A DNA stretch of 64,000 nucleotides from Bacteroidetes bacterium UBA1935 (GTDB lineage Bacteria > Bacteroidota > Bacteroidia > Chitinophagales > Chitinophagaceae). The stretch lies in assembly GCA_002337045.1 (NCBI GenBank), contig DDFF01000007.1, positions 372,001 to 436,000 on the forward strand, written 5' to 3'. Under the pieces are notes generated by a model. The model was not told where the DNA came from. It made no database searches and saw nothing but the letters and a program-made list of their open reading frames with translations. Both the position numbers and the translations under genes were made by a program. Every line of letters begins with the position of its first letter. The first letter of the stretch is position 1. Shown here one piece after another: positions 18,208 through 26,760 of this stretch.

Positions 18208-19296
18208 TTAATCATATTGCTTCATCAGATAATCATACGGTTCCAGAAAGTGGTGTACAAACACATTGGAACTGGTATCCGAATACAGCTTGTGATAGTC
18301 TGCCTTGGGCAGTAATACGATAGGGCTACCTGCCCTCATATAGTTATTACTATTATAAAATTCAGGTCTATTCATGTCCTTATACTGCTTCTTCACCATC
18401 TTGAAAGCTTCTTCTCCCAAAAAGCGTTTATACCTGGTCAGTAGTTTATACGATGGCTTTCTGAGCTTATTATATAGCAGCTTCAGCACAATATTCTTGG
18501 GGAATGGTTGTTTGGCCATCAACTCAGCCGCACCACGAAATGGGTTAACATTGTTATAGTCATCAACTGTTTGCAAAGACAGTGGCACTTCAGGCACCCA
18601 ATCTGCAGCATTTACAACTGTATAGCCCCATCCGTTGCGGGTTATATTTTCATAGTCGTAAGCATAATACAGATTGCCCGGTTTGGGCGCTGCGCTGCAA
18701 TAGGTTTTGAATACCATATCCTTTGGCAGCTTTCCTTTTTGTTGCTGATAATGCAGATAAGAACGCAGCAAATAAGCGATAGCGCCACCCTGACTATGCC
18801 CGAATATGCGATACTGCCTGATGCCTGCCTTGTAGCAAGAGTCAAGCCTCGGCATTACGGTACGTGCTATACTTGCCATACCTATTACCCAACCTGCATG
18901 CACTGCTGCTTTTTTATCTTCTGCCAGTTTGTACCTGAATGTATCGCCTGCTGCAAAGTATATACGCCCTTTTGCGGGCACCATAGCTGCAAAGAAGTTT
19001 TCAAGCCAGCTCTCAGATTTGCCTGTAGTACCACGTATACTAATGCAGGCAATATTATCGTTGCTTATCCATAGGTCCCATTTATTATCCAGCTCTGTAG
19101 GGGTCGACTTATAAAGGCATTTATGATACTGTGGTGCACCAATGGTCTTAATCATGTTGGTGGATGCAGGTGGGTCTACCGTCTGCCCGCATATTTTCAG
19201 CAGTTCCAGGTATTCATATTTATCAAAGCCCGGTTTCAATTGGGCAGATACATTCAACGAGTATGCCAGCAGCAATAATATAAATGCATTTTTCAT
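18208..19296 (-). CDS. Secreted lipase/esterase, class 3 lipase-like
   Basis: A 362-residue protein with a signal peptide (residues 1-18, cut near VSAQ) and an alpha/beta-hydrolase core. The nucleophile elbow is IFGHSQGGAIAYL with Ser168. The strand before it (IACISIRGTTGKSESWLENF) carries the oxyanion-hole region of Lipase_3 (fungal lipase-like) proteins. A likely catalytic Asp lies in NAADWVPEVP near 230 and a likely His in FVHHFLEPYDY near the C-terminus. It should act on lipid or ester substrates outside the cytoplasm. There is no T9SS tail or lipobox, so a periplasmic place is most likely. It is encoded alone, divergent from the M23 peptidase. Confidence 0.78.
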   Translation of the reverse strand: MKNAFILLLLAYSLNVSAQLKPGFDKYEYLELLKICGQTVDPPASTNMIKTIGAPQYHKCLYKSTPTELDNKWDLWISNDNIACISIRGTTGKSESWLENFFAAMVPAKGRIYFAAGDTFRYKLAEDKKAAVHAGWVIGMASIARTVMPRLDSCYKAGIRQYRIFGHSQGGAIAYLLRSYLHYQQQKGKLPKDMVFKTYCSAAPKPGNLYYAYDYENITRNGWGYTVVNAADWVPEVPLSLQTVDDYNNVNPFRGAAELMAKQPFPKNIVLKLLYNKLRKPSYKLLTRYKRFLGEEAFKMVKKQYKDMNRPEFYNSNNYMRAGSPIVLLPKADYHKLYSDTSSNVFVHHFLEPYDYLMKQYD

Positions 19297-19550
19297 AACA
19301 GGTGATTTCTGCTACAATATACAATCGCCATAGCCAGATAGTTGCATCCGTGCCAATACGGATGCAGAATTACACTGAAAGAGGTATTAACCCAAATCAA
19401 TATCAGCTATAGTTTTATCCCAGATAATACACCCCATATCACCCCTAGCGAAAGCAAAAGCGGGCTCCGTTATCGGGGCCCGTACATTTTTAACATAATG
19501 CCATACCTGTATATAAGGCAAATGGTTATTTTTACCCACAAACCGAGTGT
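19297..19550. other. Intergenic region with two strong hairpins
   Basis: Between the divergent lipase and M23 genes lies a perfect 9-bp hairpin, TGCATCCGT/ACGGATGCA at 19343-19366. A second, CGGGCTCCG/CGGGGCCCG with one G-T pair, lies at 19461-19482 and is followed by TACATTTTT. No reading frame here looks coding. A near-promoter TATTTTTA at 19527-19534 precedes the M23 gene. The pair of hairpins could bound a small RNA on the plus strand. Confidence 0.4.
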
Positions 19551-20525
19551 TTGAAAAGGGTACGCAAATATTTCTACAATACTGATACTCATAGGTTTGA
19601 GAAACTGGAAGTATCGTGGCAAATGAAGGCCCTGCGCGTGCTGGGCTTCATATCTGCGGCGCTTGTCACCTCTGTTATCATCGTATCTATTGCGTTTCAG
19701 TTCCTCGATTCTCCCAAAGAAAAAAACCTGCATACAGAAATGCGCACCCTGCAGGAAGAATACATCTCCCTGCAAAAAGAGATCAATACACTGAACCAGA
19801 CCCTGAAAGAACTGGAAGAAAGAGATAATAACATATATCGTGGCGTGTTTGAGTCTGCCCCACTGCCCGATAGCATCAGGCATGGTAAAAAATACAGCAC
19901 ACTCAGCATGGATGAGTTTGCATATGCACCTTCAGACCTATTAATTGAAAGCATCACCAATCAGGTATATGCACTGAAGCACCGTATCTCGGTTCAGCAA
20001 AAATCGTACGATACACTGGAAAGACTGGTAAGTGCGAAGAAAGAAATGTTATCTGCCATTCCTGCTATACAACCTGTATCCAACAAAGCGCTAGACCGTG
20101 TAGCATCGGGCTTTGGTTATCGTATAGATCCGATATACAAAACACCCAAAATGCATACAGGTATAGACTTTACAGCTGCAATGGGCACACCTATCTATGC
20201 AACCGGTGATGGCATTGTGAAGGAGGCGAATTTTGATAACGGTGGTTATGGCTACCACGTAATACTAAACCATGGCTATGGCTACGAAACGCTGTATGGC
20301 CACATGGTAAAAATTAAATCACGCCCCGGCGAACGCATCAAACGCGGACAAGTAATAGGGTGGGTTGGCAGCTCGGGCAAAAGTACTGGACCGCATTGCC
20401 ATTACGAGGTTATCCGCTATGGAGAGAAGATAGACCCTGTACACTTCTTCTTCAATGATCTGTCTGCAACAGACTACGAGCGTATGGTGCGCATAGCTGC
20501 TGCCAACAATCAGGCGTTCGACTAG
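19551..20525 (+). CDS. M23 family (LytM-like) metallopeptidase with coiled coil
   Basis: A 324-residue envelope endopeptidase. It has one membrane segment near residues 28-47 and a predicted coiled coil about 58-92 (EKNLHTEMRTLQEEYISLQK and on). The C-terminal M23 domain has zinc ligands His202 and Asp206 in MHTGIDF, and His282 and His284 in PHCHYEV. It should cut peptide cross-bridges of peptidoglycan. The start appears to be TTG at 19551. The encoded beginning KRVRKYFYNTDTHRFEKLEV fits the conserved start of Bacteroidota relatives, and the first ATG would remove it. Its stop is 3 bp from the convergent stop of the next gene. Confidence 0.9.
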   Translation: MKRVRKYFYNTDTHRFEKLEVSWQMKALRVLGFISAALVTSVIIVSIAFQFLDSPKEKNLHTEMRTLQEEYISLQKEINTLNQTLKELEERDNNIYRGVFESAPLPDSIRHGKKYSTLSMDEFAYAPSDLLIESITNQVYALKHRISVQQKSYDTLERLVSAKKEMLSAIPAIQPVSNKALDRVASGFGYRIDPIYKTPKMHTGIDFTAAMGTPIYATGDGIVKEANFDNGGYGYHVILNHGYGYETLYGHMVKIKSRPGERIKRGQVIGWVGSSGKSTGPHCHYEVIRYGEKIDPVHFFFNDLSATDYERMVRIAAANNQAFD

Positions 20526-20528
20526 TAC

Positions 20529-21017
20529 TTACTTAAATACATTATTGATAGTGCCCGTAAAAACAGTTTTCTTTGTTTTAGGGTCATAGCAGGTTATCTG
20601 GCGCACGTCAAAGCCCGCTTCATCTTTCATCGGTTGCCCTTCTTCTATCTGCAATTCAGTTATTTTCTTACCGTCTTTGGTTTCTATATATGCCATACCC
20701 TGTTTCAGCAAATAGCCGCCAACATGGCGCTGCACAACGGGCTCCATTATGCTTGCCTGTGCTTTGCTGCCTTGTATGATGTTGATGGTTGCTTTTACAC
20801 CATTCGGAATATCCATCAGCTCGGCATACTTCTGTTGCTCTGCATTTGGCAGTTCCATATATGCATCTTTAATATCCGTCAGCGACATATAGACAAAGTA
20901 ATTACCTACTATCACACGAATATCTTTAGGTGCGTCGTACTGCATTTTTGCGTTTTGTGCGTAAGTATTTGTGGTTGCCACCAGCAAAAACATAAACAGT
21001 ATCCATATTTTTTTCAT
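20529..21017 (-). CDS. Exported protein of unknown function
   Basis: A 162-residue protein with a clear signal peptide (MKKIWILFMFLLVATTNTYA, cut before QNAKM). The mature part is beta-rich, has one cysteine, and contains IMEPVVQRHVGGYLLKQGMA and KITCYDP-like blocks. I do not recognise the family. ATG 21017 is preferred to a TTG six codons earlier because the signal peptide starts there. It is divergent from the class D beta-lactamase gene with 71 bp between starts, and ends tail to tail with the M23 gene. Confidence 0.65.
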   Translation of the reverse strand: MKKIWILFMFLLVATTNTYAQNAKMQYDAPKDIRVIVGNYFVYMSLTDIKDAYMELPNAEQQKYAELMDIPNGVKATINIIQGSKAQASIMEPVVQRHVGGYLLKQGMAYIETKDGKKITELQIEEGQPMKDEAGFDVRQITCYDPKTKKTVFTGTINNVFK

Positions 21018-21060
21018 AGGTATAATTTGGTTCAATTTACAACTTACTTATTATTCACCC

Positions 21061-21068
21061 TATCTTTG
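21061..21068 (+). promoter_or_regulatory. TAnnTTTG promoter box of the class D beta-lactamase gene
   Basis: TATCTTTG lies 20 bases before the ATG at 21089. A TTG at 21027-21029 is too far upstream to be a normal -33 element. Confidence 0.45.
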
Positions 21069-21088
21069 CCCCCTCAACTACAAGTTGT

Positions 21089-21943
21089 ATGCGTTTCAGA
21101 ATAATATTATCCGTTTTAAGTGTTTTGTTTTTTACTGCCTGCCGCGACAACAGGATTCATGATAAGCCTGAATGGGGCAAACATTTCGAAGCACAAGGCA
21201 TCAAAAATGGCTGTTTCATTGTACGCGAACACAATCATGAGGCAGTATATTTCTACAACAAAGAGCGCTGCCTGCAACGTTTCACACCTGCATCTACGTT
21301 CAAGATATTCAACTCGCTGGTAGCACTGGAAACTGCCGTGGCCCCTGACGAAGCACTGGTAATAAAATGGGATAGCATAGCGCGAGAAGTGCCTGAATGG
21401 AACAAAGACCTGAACATGCGCGAGGCGTTTAAAGTAAGTGCCGTACCATACTATCAGGAAATAGCTCGCCGCATAGGCCCTGATCTGATGCAACACTATC
21501 TGGATACTAGCAATTATGGTAATAAGAACATGAAAGGTGGTATAGACCAGTTTTGGCTGAACGATTCGCTGCAAATATCTGCAGACGAGCAGGTAGGCTT
21601 TCTGAAGCGCATGTATTTTGCAGAGTTGCCATTTGCAGAGCGCACACAGCGCATTGTAAAAAGCCTGATGCTGCAGGAAGAAACACCTGCCTATAAACTA
21701 TACTACAAAACTGGTTGGGGCAGCAATGCAAAGAACGATGTAATGTGGGTAGTCGGCTTTGCAGAGAAAATAGAGCATGTGAAAGAGCACGAGAAGTCTA
21801 TGAACAAGAGCAACGTGCGCATGTACCCGTACTTCTTTGCAATGAACTTTGATGTCGCTAAAAATGATACAACAAAAGATTGGAAAGCAATACGTATTGA
21901 CATTACAAAAGCAGTATTGAAAGAGTTAGGTGCTATAAAATAA
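21089..21943 (+). CDS. Class D (OXA-type) beta-lactamase, predicted lipoprotein
   Basis: A 284-residue serine beta-lactamase-like protein. The catalytic Ser69 and Lys72 lie in PASTFKIF. The SxV motif is Ser117-Ala-Val119, the YGN motif is at 143-145, a Trp equivalent to the one that protects the carboxylated lysine is at 156 (in DQFWLND), and KTG is at 207-209. Every class D motif is present in order with normal spacing. The leader ends in FFTAC with Cys18, so it is probably lipid-anchored rather than freely periplasmic. It has its own promoter box and terminator, and no mobile element or integron lies nearby. It looks like a native chromosomal gene. Whether it hydrolyses penicillins or acts as a sensor-like penicillin-binding protein is not shown by sequence. 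Confidence 0.92.
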   Translation: MRFRIILSVLSVLFFTACRDNRIHDKPEWGKHFEAQGIKNGCFIVREHNHEAVYFYNKERCLQRFTPASTFKIFNSLVALETAVAPDEALVIKWDSIAREVPEWNKDLNMREAFKVSAVPYYQEIARRIGPDLMQHYLDTSNYGNKNMKGGIDQFWLNDSLQISADEQVGFLKRMYFAELPFAERTQRIVKSLMLQEETPAYKLYYKTGWGSNAKNDVMWVVGFAEKIEHVKEHEKSMNKSNVRMYPYFFAMNFDVAKNDTTKDWKAIRIDITKAVLKELGAIK

Positions 21944-21961
21944 TCACTACCATACGTCAAA

Positions 21962-21995
21962 AGAAAGCCCCGCATATTGTTATGCGGGGCTTTCT
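21962..21995. terminator. Bidirectional terminator between the beta-lactamase gene and ubiE
   Basis: A perfect 15-bp stem (AGAAAGCCCCGCATA with its complement) and a TTGT loop lie between convergent gene ends. This is one of the strongest hairpins in the window. Confidence 0.9.
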
Positions 21996-22014
21996 AATAA
22001 ATACTATTATCAGG

Positions 22015-22767
22015 CTATTTAGTAGCTGTATACAGTGTTGTAATTCCAAAAGTCAGCGGACGTGCTTTGGCTTCTTTAAAACCGCAACGTTGCAGTGTTT
22101 CACAGAAGACTTTCCCTTCAGGGAATGCCATTACACTCTCAGGCAGGTAGGTATATGCACGGCTGTGTTTAGATACCAACTTGCCAAGTGTAGGCAGTAT
22201 ATACTTGAAGTAAAACTTATACAGTTGCTTTACAGGAAACTGCTTGGGGTGAGAAAACTCCAGTATAGCCAACTTGCCGCCTGCACGCATCACACGGTTC
22301 ATCTCCTTCAGCCCTGCTTCCAGGTGCTCGAAATTGCGCACACCGTATGCACATGTTACCGCATCAAAACTATTGTCGGCAAATGGCATAGACTCACTAT
22401 CGCCGTTTTGCAGCGTTATCATCTTTGCCAGATTATTATCGACAATTTTTTTGCGCCCTACTTCCAGCATCTGATCGGCAATATCTACCCCAATTATTTT
22501 TTCAGGCTGCAGTTGGGAGGCCGCAATGGCTAGGTCTGCCGTACCTGTAGCCACGTCCAGTATAGTTTTGGGGTTCACCTTGCTCACTTCAGCAATGGCT
22601 TTTTTTCGCCAGCCCTTATCTATACCAAGCGATAAAAAATGGTTCAGAAAGTCATATTTACCCGCTATGTTATTAAACATATCGGCAACCTGCGCTTTCT
22701 TGCTTAAATTTGAACCCGCATCAGGCACCACCTTGGCCGCTGGGTTATTATTATTATCCGCTTGCAT
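22015..22767 (-). CDS. ubiE: Demethylmenaquinone methyltransferase UbiE/MenG
   Basis: Methylates demethylmenaquinone with SAM in the last step of menaquinone synthesis. The 250-residue protein has the signature MFNNIAGKYDFLNHFLSLGI near residues 30-49. The SAM-binding ILDVATGTADLAIA is near 68-81 and FDAVTCAYGVRNFEHLEAGL near 130. ATG 22767 is chosen over a TTG three codons earlier; a TAnnTTTG box ends 6 bases before it. It is divergent from engB with 29 bp between starts. Bacteroidota normally use menaquinone, so MenG activity is the more likely role. Confidence 0.95.
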   Translation of the reverse strand: MQADNNNNPAAKVVPDAGSNLSKKAQVADMFNNIAGKYDFLNHFLSLGIDKGWRKKAIAEVSKVNPKTILDVATGTADLAIAASQLQPEKIIGVDIADQMLEVGRKKIVDNNLAKMITLQNGDSESMPFADNSFDAVTCAYGVRNFEHLEAGLKEMNRVMRAGGKLAILEFSHPKQFPVKQLYKFYFKYILPTLGKLVSKHSRAYTYLPESVMAFPEGKVFCETLQRCGFKEAKARPLTFGITTLYTATK

Positions 22768-22773
22768 CGGGTG

Positions 22774-22781
22774 CAAAAGTA
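22774..22781 (-). promoter_or_regulatory. TAnnTTTG promoter box of ubiE
   Basis: TACTTTTG on the minus strand ends 6 bases before the ubiE ATG, predicting a leaderless or nearly leaderless message. Confidence 0.5.
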
Positions 22782-22796
22782 CGGTATGCTATACTA

Positions 22797-23423
22797 ATGG
22801 AAATACGTTCTGCAAAATATTTGATAAGCAGCCCCAAAGTTGAGGACTGTCCTAAGCCAGATAGACCGGAGTATGCCTTCATTGGCCGCTCAAACGTCGG
22901 TAAGTCTTCGCTTATTAACATGATTACCAACCAGACAAAGCTGGCAAAAACATCTGCCAGCCCAGGCAAAACCCAGCTTATCAACCATTTTATCATCAAC
23001 GATTCATGGTATTTGGTCGATTTGCCGGGCTATGGCTATGCCAAAGTATCCCAATCGCAACGAGCTTCGTGGGAGAAAATGATTAGCAATTACCTGCAAA
23101 AAAGGGAAAATCTTGTAACAGTTTTTGTGCTGATAGACAGCCGACACAAACCTCAGGAGCTTGACCTTGCTTTTTTGCGCAAGCTGGGCGAATGGGGTAT
23201 TCCTTTCAACATGGTATTTACCAAAGCAGATAAAAGTACCCAACGCGAGGCTGCGAAGAACGTACGTCATTTTATAGAGACTATGCGTCAGGAATGGGAA
23301 TTTATACCGCGCAGCTTTGTAACAAGCACTATCAAGTTTCTGGGGCGCAAAGAGATGCTCTCTTATATTGGCGAACTGAATGACCAGTACGAAGAAGAGA
23401 TGAAAGAACAACAGCAACCATAA
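22797..23423 (+). CDS. engB: Ribosome biogenesis GTPase EngB/YihA
   Basis: A 208-residue GTPase needed for maturation of the large ribosomal subunit. The G motifs are all present: G1 GRSNVGKSS, G2 within KTSASPGKTQ, G3 DLPGYGYA, G4 TKAD and G5 around VTSTIK. The start ATG 22797 begins MEIRSAKYLIS, matching the family; the longer upstream frame reads through the ubiE start region and is unlikely. The C-terminus ends in a Glu- and Gln-rich tail. No TAnnTTTG box is visible in the 29-bp gap. Confidence 0.95.
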   Translation: MEIRSAKYLISSPKVEDCPKPDRPEYAFIGRSNVGKSSLINMITNQTKLAKTSASPGKTQLINHFIINDSWYLVDLPGYGYAKVSQSQRASWEKMISNYLQKRENLVTVFVLIDSRHKPQELDLAFLRKLGEWGIPFNMVFTKADKSTQREAAKNVRHFIETMRQEWEFIPRSFVTSTIKFLGRKEMLSYIGELNDQYEEEMKEQQQP

Positions 23424-23426
23424 AAA

Positions 23427-23455
23427 ACTGCCCCGCCTTGTAAGTGCGGAGCAGT
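23427..23455 (-). terminator. Hairpin terminator of the coiled-coil gene
   Basis: A 10-bp stem with one mismatch (ACTGCCCCGC/GCGGAGCAGT). On the minus strand it is followed by six T residues, so it fits the end of the gene at 23484-23873. Confidence 0.7.
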
Positions 23456-23483
23456 AAGTCATGAAACGATATTTATTTTAGCA

Positions 23484-23873
23484 TTACATCCATTTTGCTG
23501 CAAAGCGGTTGAATTCGTGGCGCAACTCATTCACCAGTTTTTCTTGTGTGAAATAGTTATCGCGAAGCAGGTTGTGTTTTTCAACCAGTTTAGTATCTAT
23601 ATACCCCGGCGTGTTATCATTCAGTTGTGCTGCAATTGTTTCCAGATTGGTGTTGATATCATGCCTTAATGTATCGATGTTCGTTGTTTGCAGCGTTACC
23701 TGATTTTCGTAGTGGTTCATCATGTTTGCTGCTTCGCTTCCTGTGTTCTTACCTGCCACTTCCGTAAGCCTGTTTTTCAGAATCTGTAATTCATCTTTAT
23801 AAAAGCTCAGTCCGCGCAGCCAATCGTTATGCTCGTTAGTCAGGTGCTTGATGCTGGTTTGTGTGGTTGCCAT
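23484..23873 (-). CDS. Small alpha-helical coiled-coil protein, unknown function
   Basis: A 129-residue soluble protein with no signal peptide. It is almost wholly helical, with heptad-like runs such as YKDELQILKNRLTEVAGKN and LVNELRHEFNRFAAKW. It is Asn- and His-rich with no cysteine. Similar short helical proteins are common in Bacteroidota, but I cannot name a family or role. It is monocistronic, with a promoter box 20 bases upstream and its own terminator. Confidence 0.6.
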   Translation of the reverse strand: MATTQTSIKHLTNEHNDWLRGLSFYKDELQILKNRLTEVAGKNTGSEAANMMNHYENQVTLQTTNIDTLRHDINTNLETIAAQLNDNTPGYIDTKLVEKHNLLRDNYFTQEKLVNELRHEFNRFAAKWM

Positions 23874-23893
23874 AATGTGATTGTTTTATATAG

Positions 23894-23901
23894 CAAACCT
23901 A
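23894..23901 (-). promoter_or_regulatory. TAnnTTTG promoter box of the coiled-coil gene
   Basis: TAGGTTTG on the minus strand lies 20 bases before the start at 23873. Confidence 0.4.
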
Positions 23902-24028
23902 TCTAATGTTGTAAGCCCGAAATATGACAGCTATCACCTAAAACAATGATTGCAGACATGTTTCAGCAAACTTTCCCCAACCCACGCACAGCATAACACT
24001 GTCTATATCAATACCTAATATCCCGAGT

Positions 24029-24433
24029 ATGATACCGAAACTCATTTTGACCGCATTTACATTTTGTGCTGCATTATTATTTATGCTCCCTGAACAAAAA
24101 GCCAACTGGCATTTAATATCAAAAACACAAAGCCGGGAAGCCGTGGCAAATGAAATTGTACATTATGTGAACGAAATAAGCCACAGCAAAAAAGTAATAT
24201 TACTGGCACCTGAAGAACAGTGTTTATTAAAAAATAACATCAAGAATTTCCCGGATGACAATGCACTATCTCATTTAGGTATACAGGTAGTACACCCTGA
24301 TGATGACAGCATGCAATACTGCACACATGGCATATGGATTATTAACGAAAAAATATTGATAGGCCACATACAGAAAAAGTACATGAGAGATTCTTTAGTA
24401 AAAGAATATGTGGCTTTAAATAAGGCAGATTAA
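24029..24433 (+). CDS. Small exported or membrane-anchored protein, unknown function
   Basis: A 134-residue protein beginning with a hydrophobic segment (IPKLILTAFTFCAALLFMLP) that may be a signal peptide or anchor. A soluble domain follows with two cysteines (EEQCLLK and MQYCTHG) that could pair in the periplasm. The C-terminal half, GIWIINEKILIGHIQKKYM, looks like a small beta-alpha fold. I do not recognise it. Codon use is like its neighbours. The last 4 bp overlap the convergent TauE-family gene, and no promoter box is obvious. Confidence 0.5.
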   Translation: MIPKLILTAFTFCAALLFMLPEQKANWHLISKTQSREAVANEIVHYVNEISHSKKVILLAPEEQCLLKNNIKNFPDDNALSHLGIQVVHPDDDSMQYCTHGIWIINEKILIGHIQKKYMRDSLVKEYVALNKAD

Positions 24434-25158
24434 GACAAACCTGCTACCAGTGAATATAGCCCTACAGCTAATAATAACAGTAATACGATAGTTTTAAACC
24501 ACTGTTGCGATATACGTTGCAATACCTGCTTGCCTATCCATGAGCCTACAAAACCTATAACCAGCAACCCAACCATATACTTGGCGTGCTCTGCATGCAT
24601 ATAGCCGTTGAAGAAATAAACAACCGTACGTGAAAAATCTACTGCAAAATCTATAGCTGCCGATGTAGCCACGAAAACTGATTTCTCAATGTTAAAGGCA
24701 ACCATTGTAAGCCCACGCACTGCACCACCTGTACCTAACACACCTGCCAGAAAACCCGACATAGTGCCCCCTGCTATTGCATTCCTGTTGGTGGCCCTGA
24801 TAACGAAGTTTTTGAACAGCAGAAAGAAAAGACTTGTTACGATTATAAATATCGCGAATGAAAGTTTAAGTACAGTTTCATCTATGTACTTACTAAGTAT
24901 ACCACCTATTATTACAAACACCACAGCAGGTATACCTATATAGGCAAGCAACCTTTTGTCAAGCCCATCTTTAAACAACAGCAGCTTTGAGATATTGCTG
25001 GATAGGTGGAACACTGCCGTTACCCCAAGTACAGATTTAAAATCGATAAAAATATTAGCGAATGGTACAAAGAATACAGAAGAGCCAAAACCTCCTACTG
25101 TTCCCAGTACTTCTGCCAAAAGCGATAGTAGCAGGAACAATAAAAAAGAGAAGTCCAT
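24430..25158 (-). CDS. TauE/SafE family (TSUP) membrane permease
   Basis: A 242-residue polytopic protein with about eight hydrophobic segments and two related halves. GTVGGFGSSVFFVPF lies near residues 19-33 and GFLAGVLGTGGAVRG near 139-153, typical of the TSUP family that moves sulfite, sulfonates or related anions. The substrate cannot be told from sequence. It follows the GH3-like gene by 14 bp on the same strand, so the two are probably co-transcribed, though no shared pathway is evident. Confidence 0.85.
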   Translation of the reverse strand: MDFSFLLFLLLSLLAEVLGTVGGFGSSVFFVPFANIFIDFKSVLGVTAVFHLSSNISKLLLFKDGLDKRLLAYIGIPAVVFVIIGGILSKYIDETVLKLSFAIFIIVTSLFFLLFKNFVIRATNRNAIAGGTMSGFLAGVLGTGGAVRGLTMVAFNIEKSVFVATSAAIDFAVDFSRTVVYFFNGYMHAEHAKYMVGLLVIGFVGSWIGKQVLQRISQQWFKTIVLLLLLAVGLYSLVAGLS

Positions 25159-25172
25159 CTATATAGTTGAGA

Positions 25173-26687
25173 TTATTGTTTAGTATATGGCAGCATTTCT
25201 TCCAGATACTTGCGCTCGTTGCTCAGGCGCGGCACTTTGTGCTGTCCGCCAAGCTTGCCCTTATCTTTCAGCCATTGTTTGAAGCCATCCTTCGGCATTA
25301 CATGCACTATAGGCATACGCAATGCGATGTCTTTATGACGCTTAGCTTCGTAGTCACTGTTTACTTTTTGCAATGCTTTGTCCATTGCTTCTGTAAATAC
25401 ATTCAGCGGACAAGGAAGGTTGTCAAATTCTATTATCCATTCATGCGCACCATTGCTGTCTCCCGTCATATACACAGGAGCTGCAGAATAGTCGTTTACT
25501 ACAGCACCTGTTATCTTGCAGGCCTCGGCTATAGCATGGTCGCTGTTATCTACAATCACTTCTTCACCAAAAGCATTGATAAAATGCTTCAACCTTCCAC
25601 TCACTTTTATCCTGAATGGATTGCGTGATGTAAACTGTATAGTATCGCCCACCAGATAGCGCCACAAACCACAATTGGTATTCAGCACCAATGCATAGTT
25701 TTTATTCAGCTCTACTTCTTTCAGGCTTAGTGTTTGCGGATTTTCCTTGCCGTATTCTTCCATCGGCATAAACTCGTAGTAGATACCGTGATTCAAAAAC
25801 AGCAGCATACCGTCTGCTTCGCTATGGTCTTGTGCTGCAAAGAAACCTTCGGATGCATTGTACGTTTCGTAGTAATGCATAGAAGGAGATGGAATGAATT
25901 TCTGGAACTGCTCTCTGTAAGGTTTGAAGCTTACACCACCATGTATGTACAGCTCCAGATTGGGCCATACCTCATGCAAGTTGCTTGCTCCCGATATTTC
26001 AAGTATTCGTTTGATGAGCACTATCGTCCATGTAGGCACACCTGCTATGTAGGTAACGTTTTCCTGTATAGTGGTATGCGCCATCATTTCTATCTTCTGC
26101 TCCCACTCGTCCATCAATGCGATAGACAAATCGGGCGTACGGATAGTTTGTGCATAGTATGGCATGTTTTGCAGCATTACTGCAGACAGATCGCCAAAGA
26201 AAGAATCAGCATTCAGTTGGTTTATCTGGTGGCTGCCACCAATCGTCAGGCATTTGCCCGACATCATCTTTGAATCAGGGAATTGTTTCAGGTACAGCGT
26301 CAGTACATCCTTTCCACCTTTATAGTGGTTTTCGTCCAGCGATTCTTTGCTGATTGGTATAAACTTGCTCTTATCGCTGGTAGTACCGCTCGATTTGGCA
26401 AACCAGTTGATAGGCGAAGGCCAGAGTATATTCTGTTCCCCCTCCAGTATGCGCTGGATGTAGGGCTTTAGCGTATCGTAATCATTAATAGGCACAGCCT
26501 TTTTGTAGTCGGCACTGCTGTTTATTTTATCAAACCCGTACTTTTTGCCATACTCCGTAAACTGCGCAGAGCCTATCAGGTTGTTAAACACCTGCTGTTG
26601 CGTGTCTACCGGATTGTGCATGAAGTTGTCTATTGCGCTGAGGCGCAACTTCATATATCCTTTTATAGCCGGGCTAATGATGCTCAT
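25173..26687 (-). CDS. GH3 family acyl-adenylating enzyme
   Basis: A 504-residue protein of the GH3 family within the acyl-adenylate superfamily; plant members conjugate amino acids to auxin or jasmonate. The ATP-binding loop is FAKSSGTTSDKSKFIP near residues 96-111. YYETYNASEGFFAAQD lies near 290 and YRYLVGDT-like GLWRYLVGDTIQFTS near 350. The C-terminal lid includes VSGRLKHFINAFGEEV. GH3 homologues are frequent in Bacteroidota but their substrate is unknown. The pattern supports an enzyme that activates a carboxylic acid with ATP and passes it to an amine. Confidence 0.88.
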   Translation of the reverse strand: MSIISPAIKGYMKLRLSAIDNFMHNPVDTQQQVFNNLIGSAQFTEYGKKYGFDKINSSADYKKAVPINDYDTLKPYIQRILEGEQNILWPSPINWFAKSSGTTSDKSKFIPISKESLDENHYKGGKDVLTLYLKQFPDSKMMSGKCLTIGGSHQINQLNADSFFGDLSAVMLQNMPYYAQTIRTPDLSIALMDEWEQKIEMMAHTTIQENVTYIAGVPTWTIVLIKRILEISGASNLHEVWPNLELYIHGGVSFKPYREQFQKFIPSPSMHYYETYNASEGFFAAQDHSEADGMLLFLNHGIYYEFMPMEEYGKENPQTLSLKEVELNKNYALVLNTNCGLWRYLVGDTIQFTSRNPFRIKVSGRLKHFINAFGEEVIVDNSDHAIAEACKITGAVVNDYSAAPVYMTGDSNGAHEWIIEFDNLPCPLNVFTEAMDKALQKVNSDYEAKRHKDIALRMPIVHVMPKDGFKQWLKDKGKLGGQHKVPRLSNERKYLEEMLPYTKQ

Positions 26688-26760
26688 CTTTCAAATCCTA
26701 AAATAAAAATATAATTCCGTTTTCCGAAGCTTTTGGCACTTGTGTGCCCTCAAAATCCTA

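Noticed and set aside
26730..26750. GGCAC-TTGT-GTGCC hairpin after lptB as a terminator
   Set aside because: On the minus strand it is followed by AAAAG rather than T residues, and the stem is only 5 bp.
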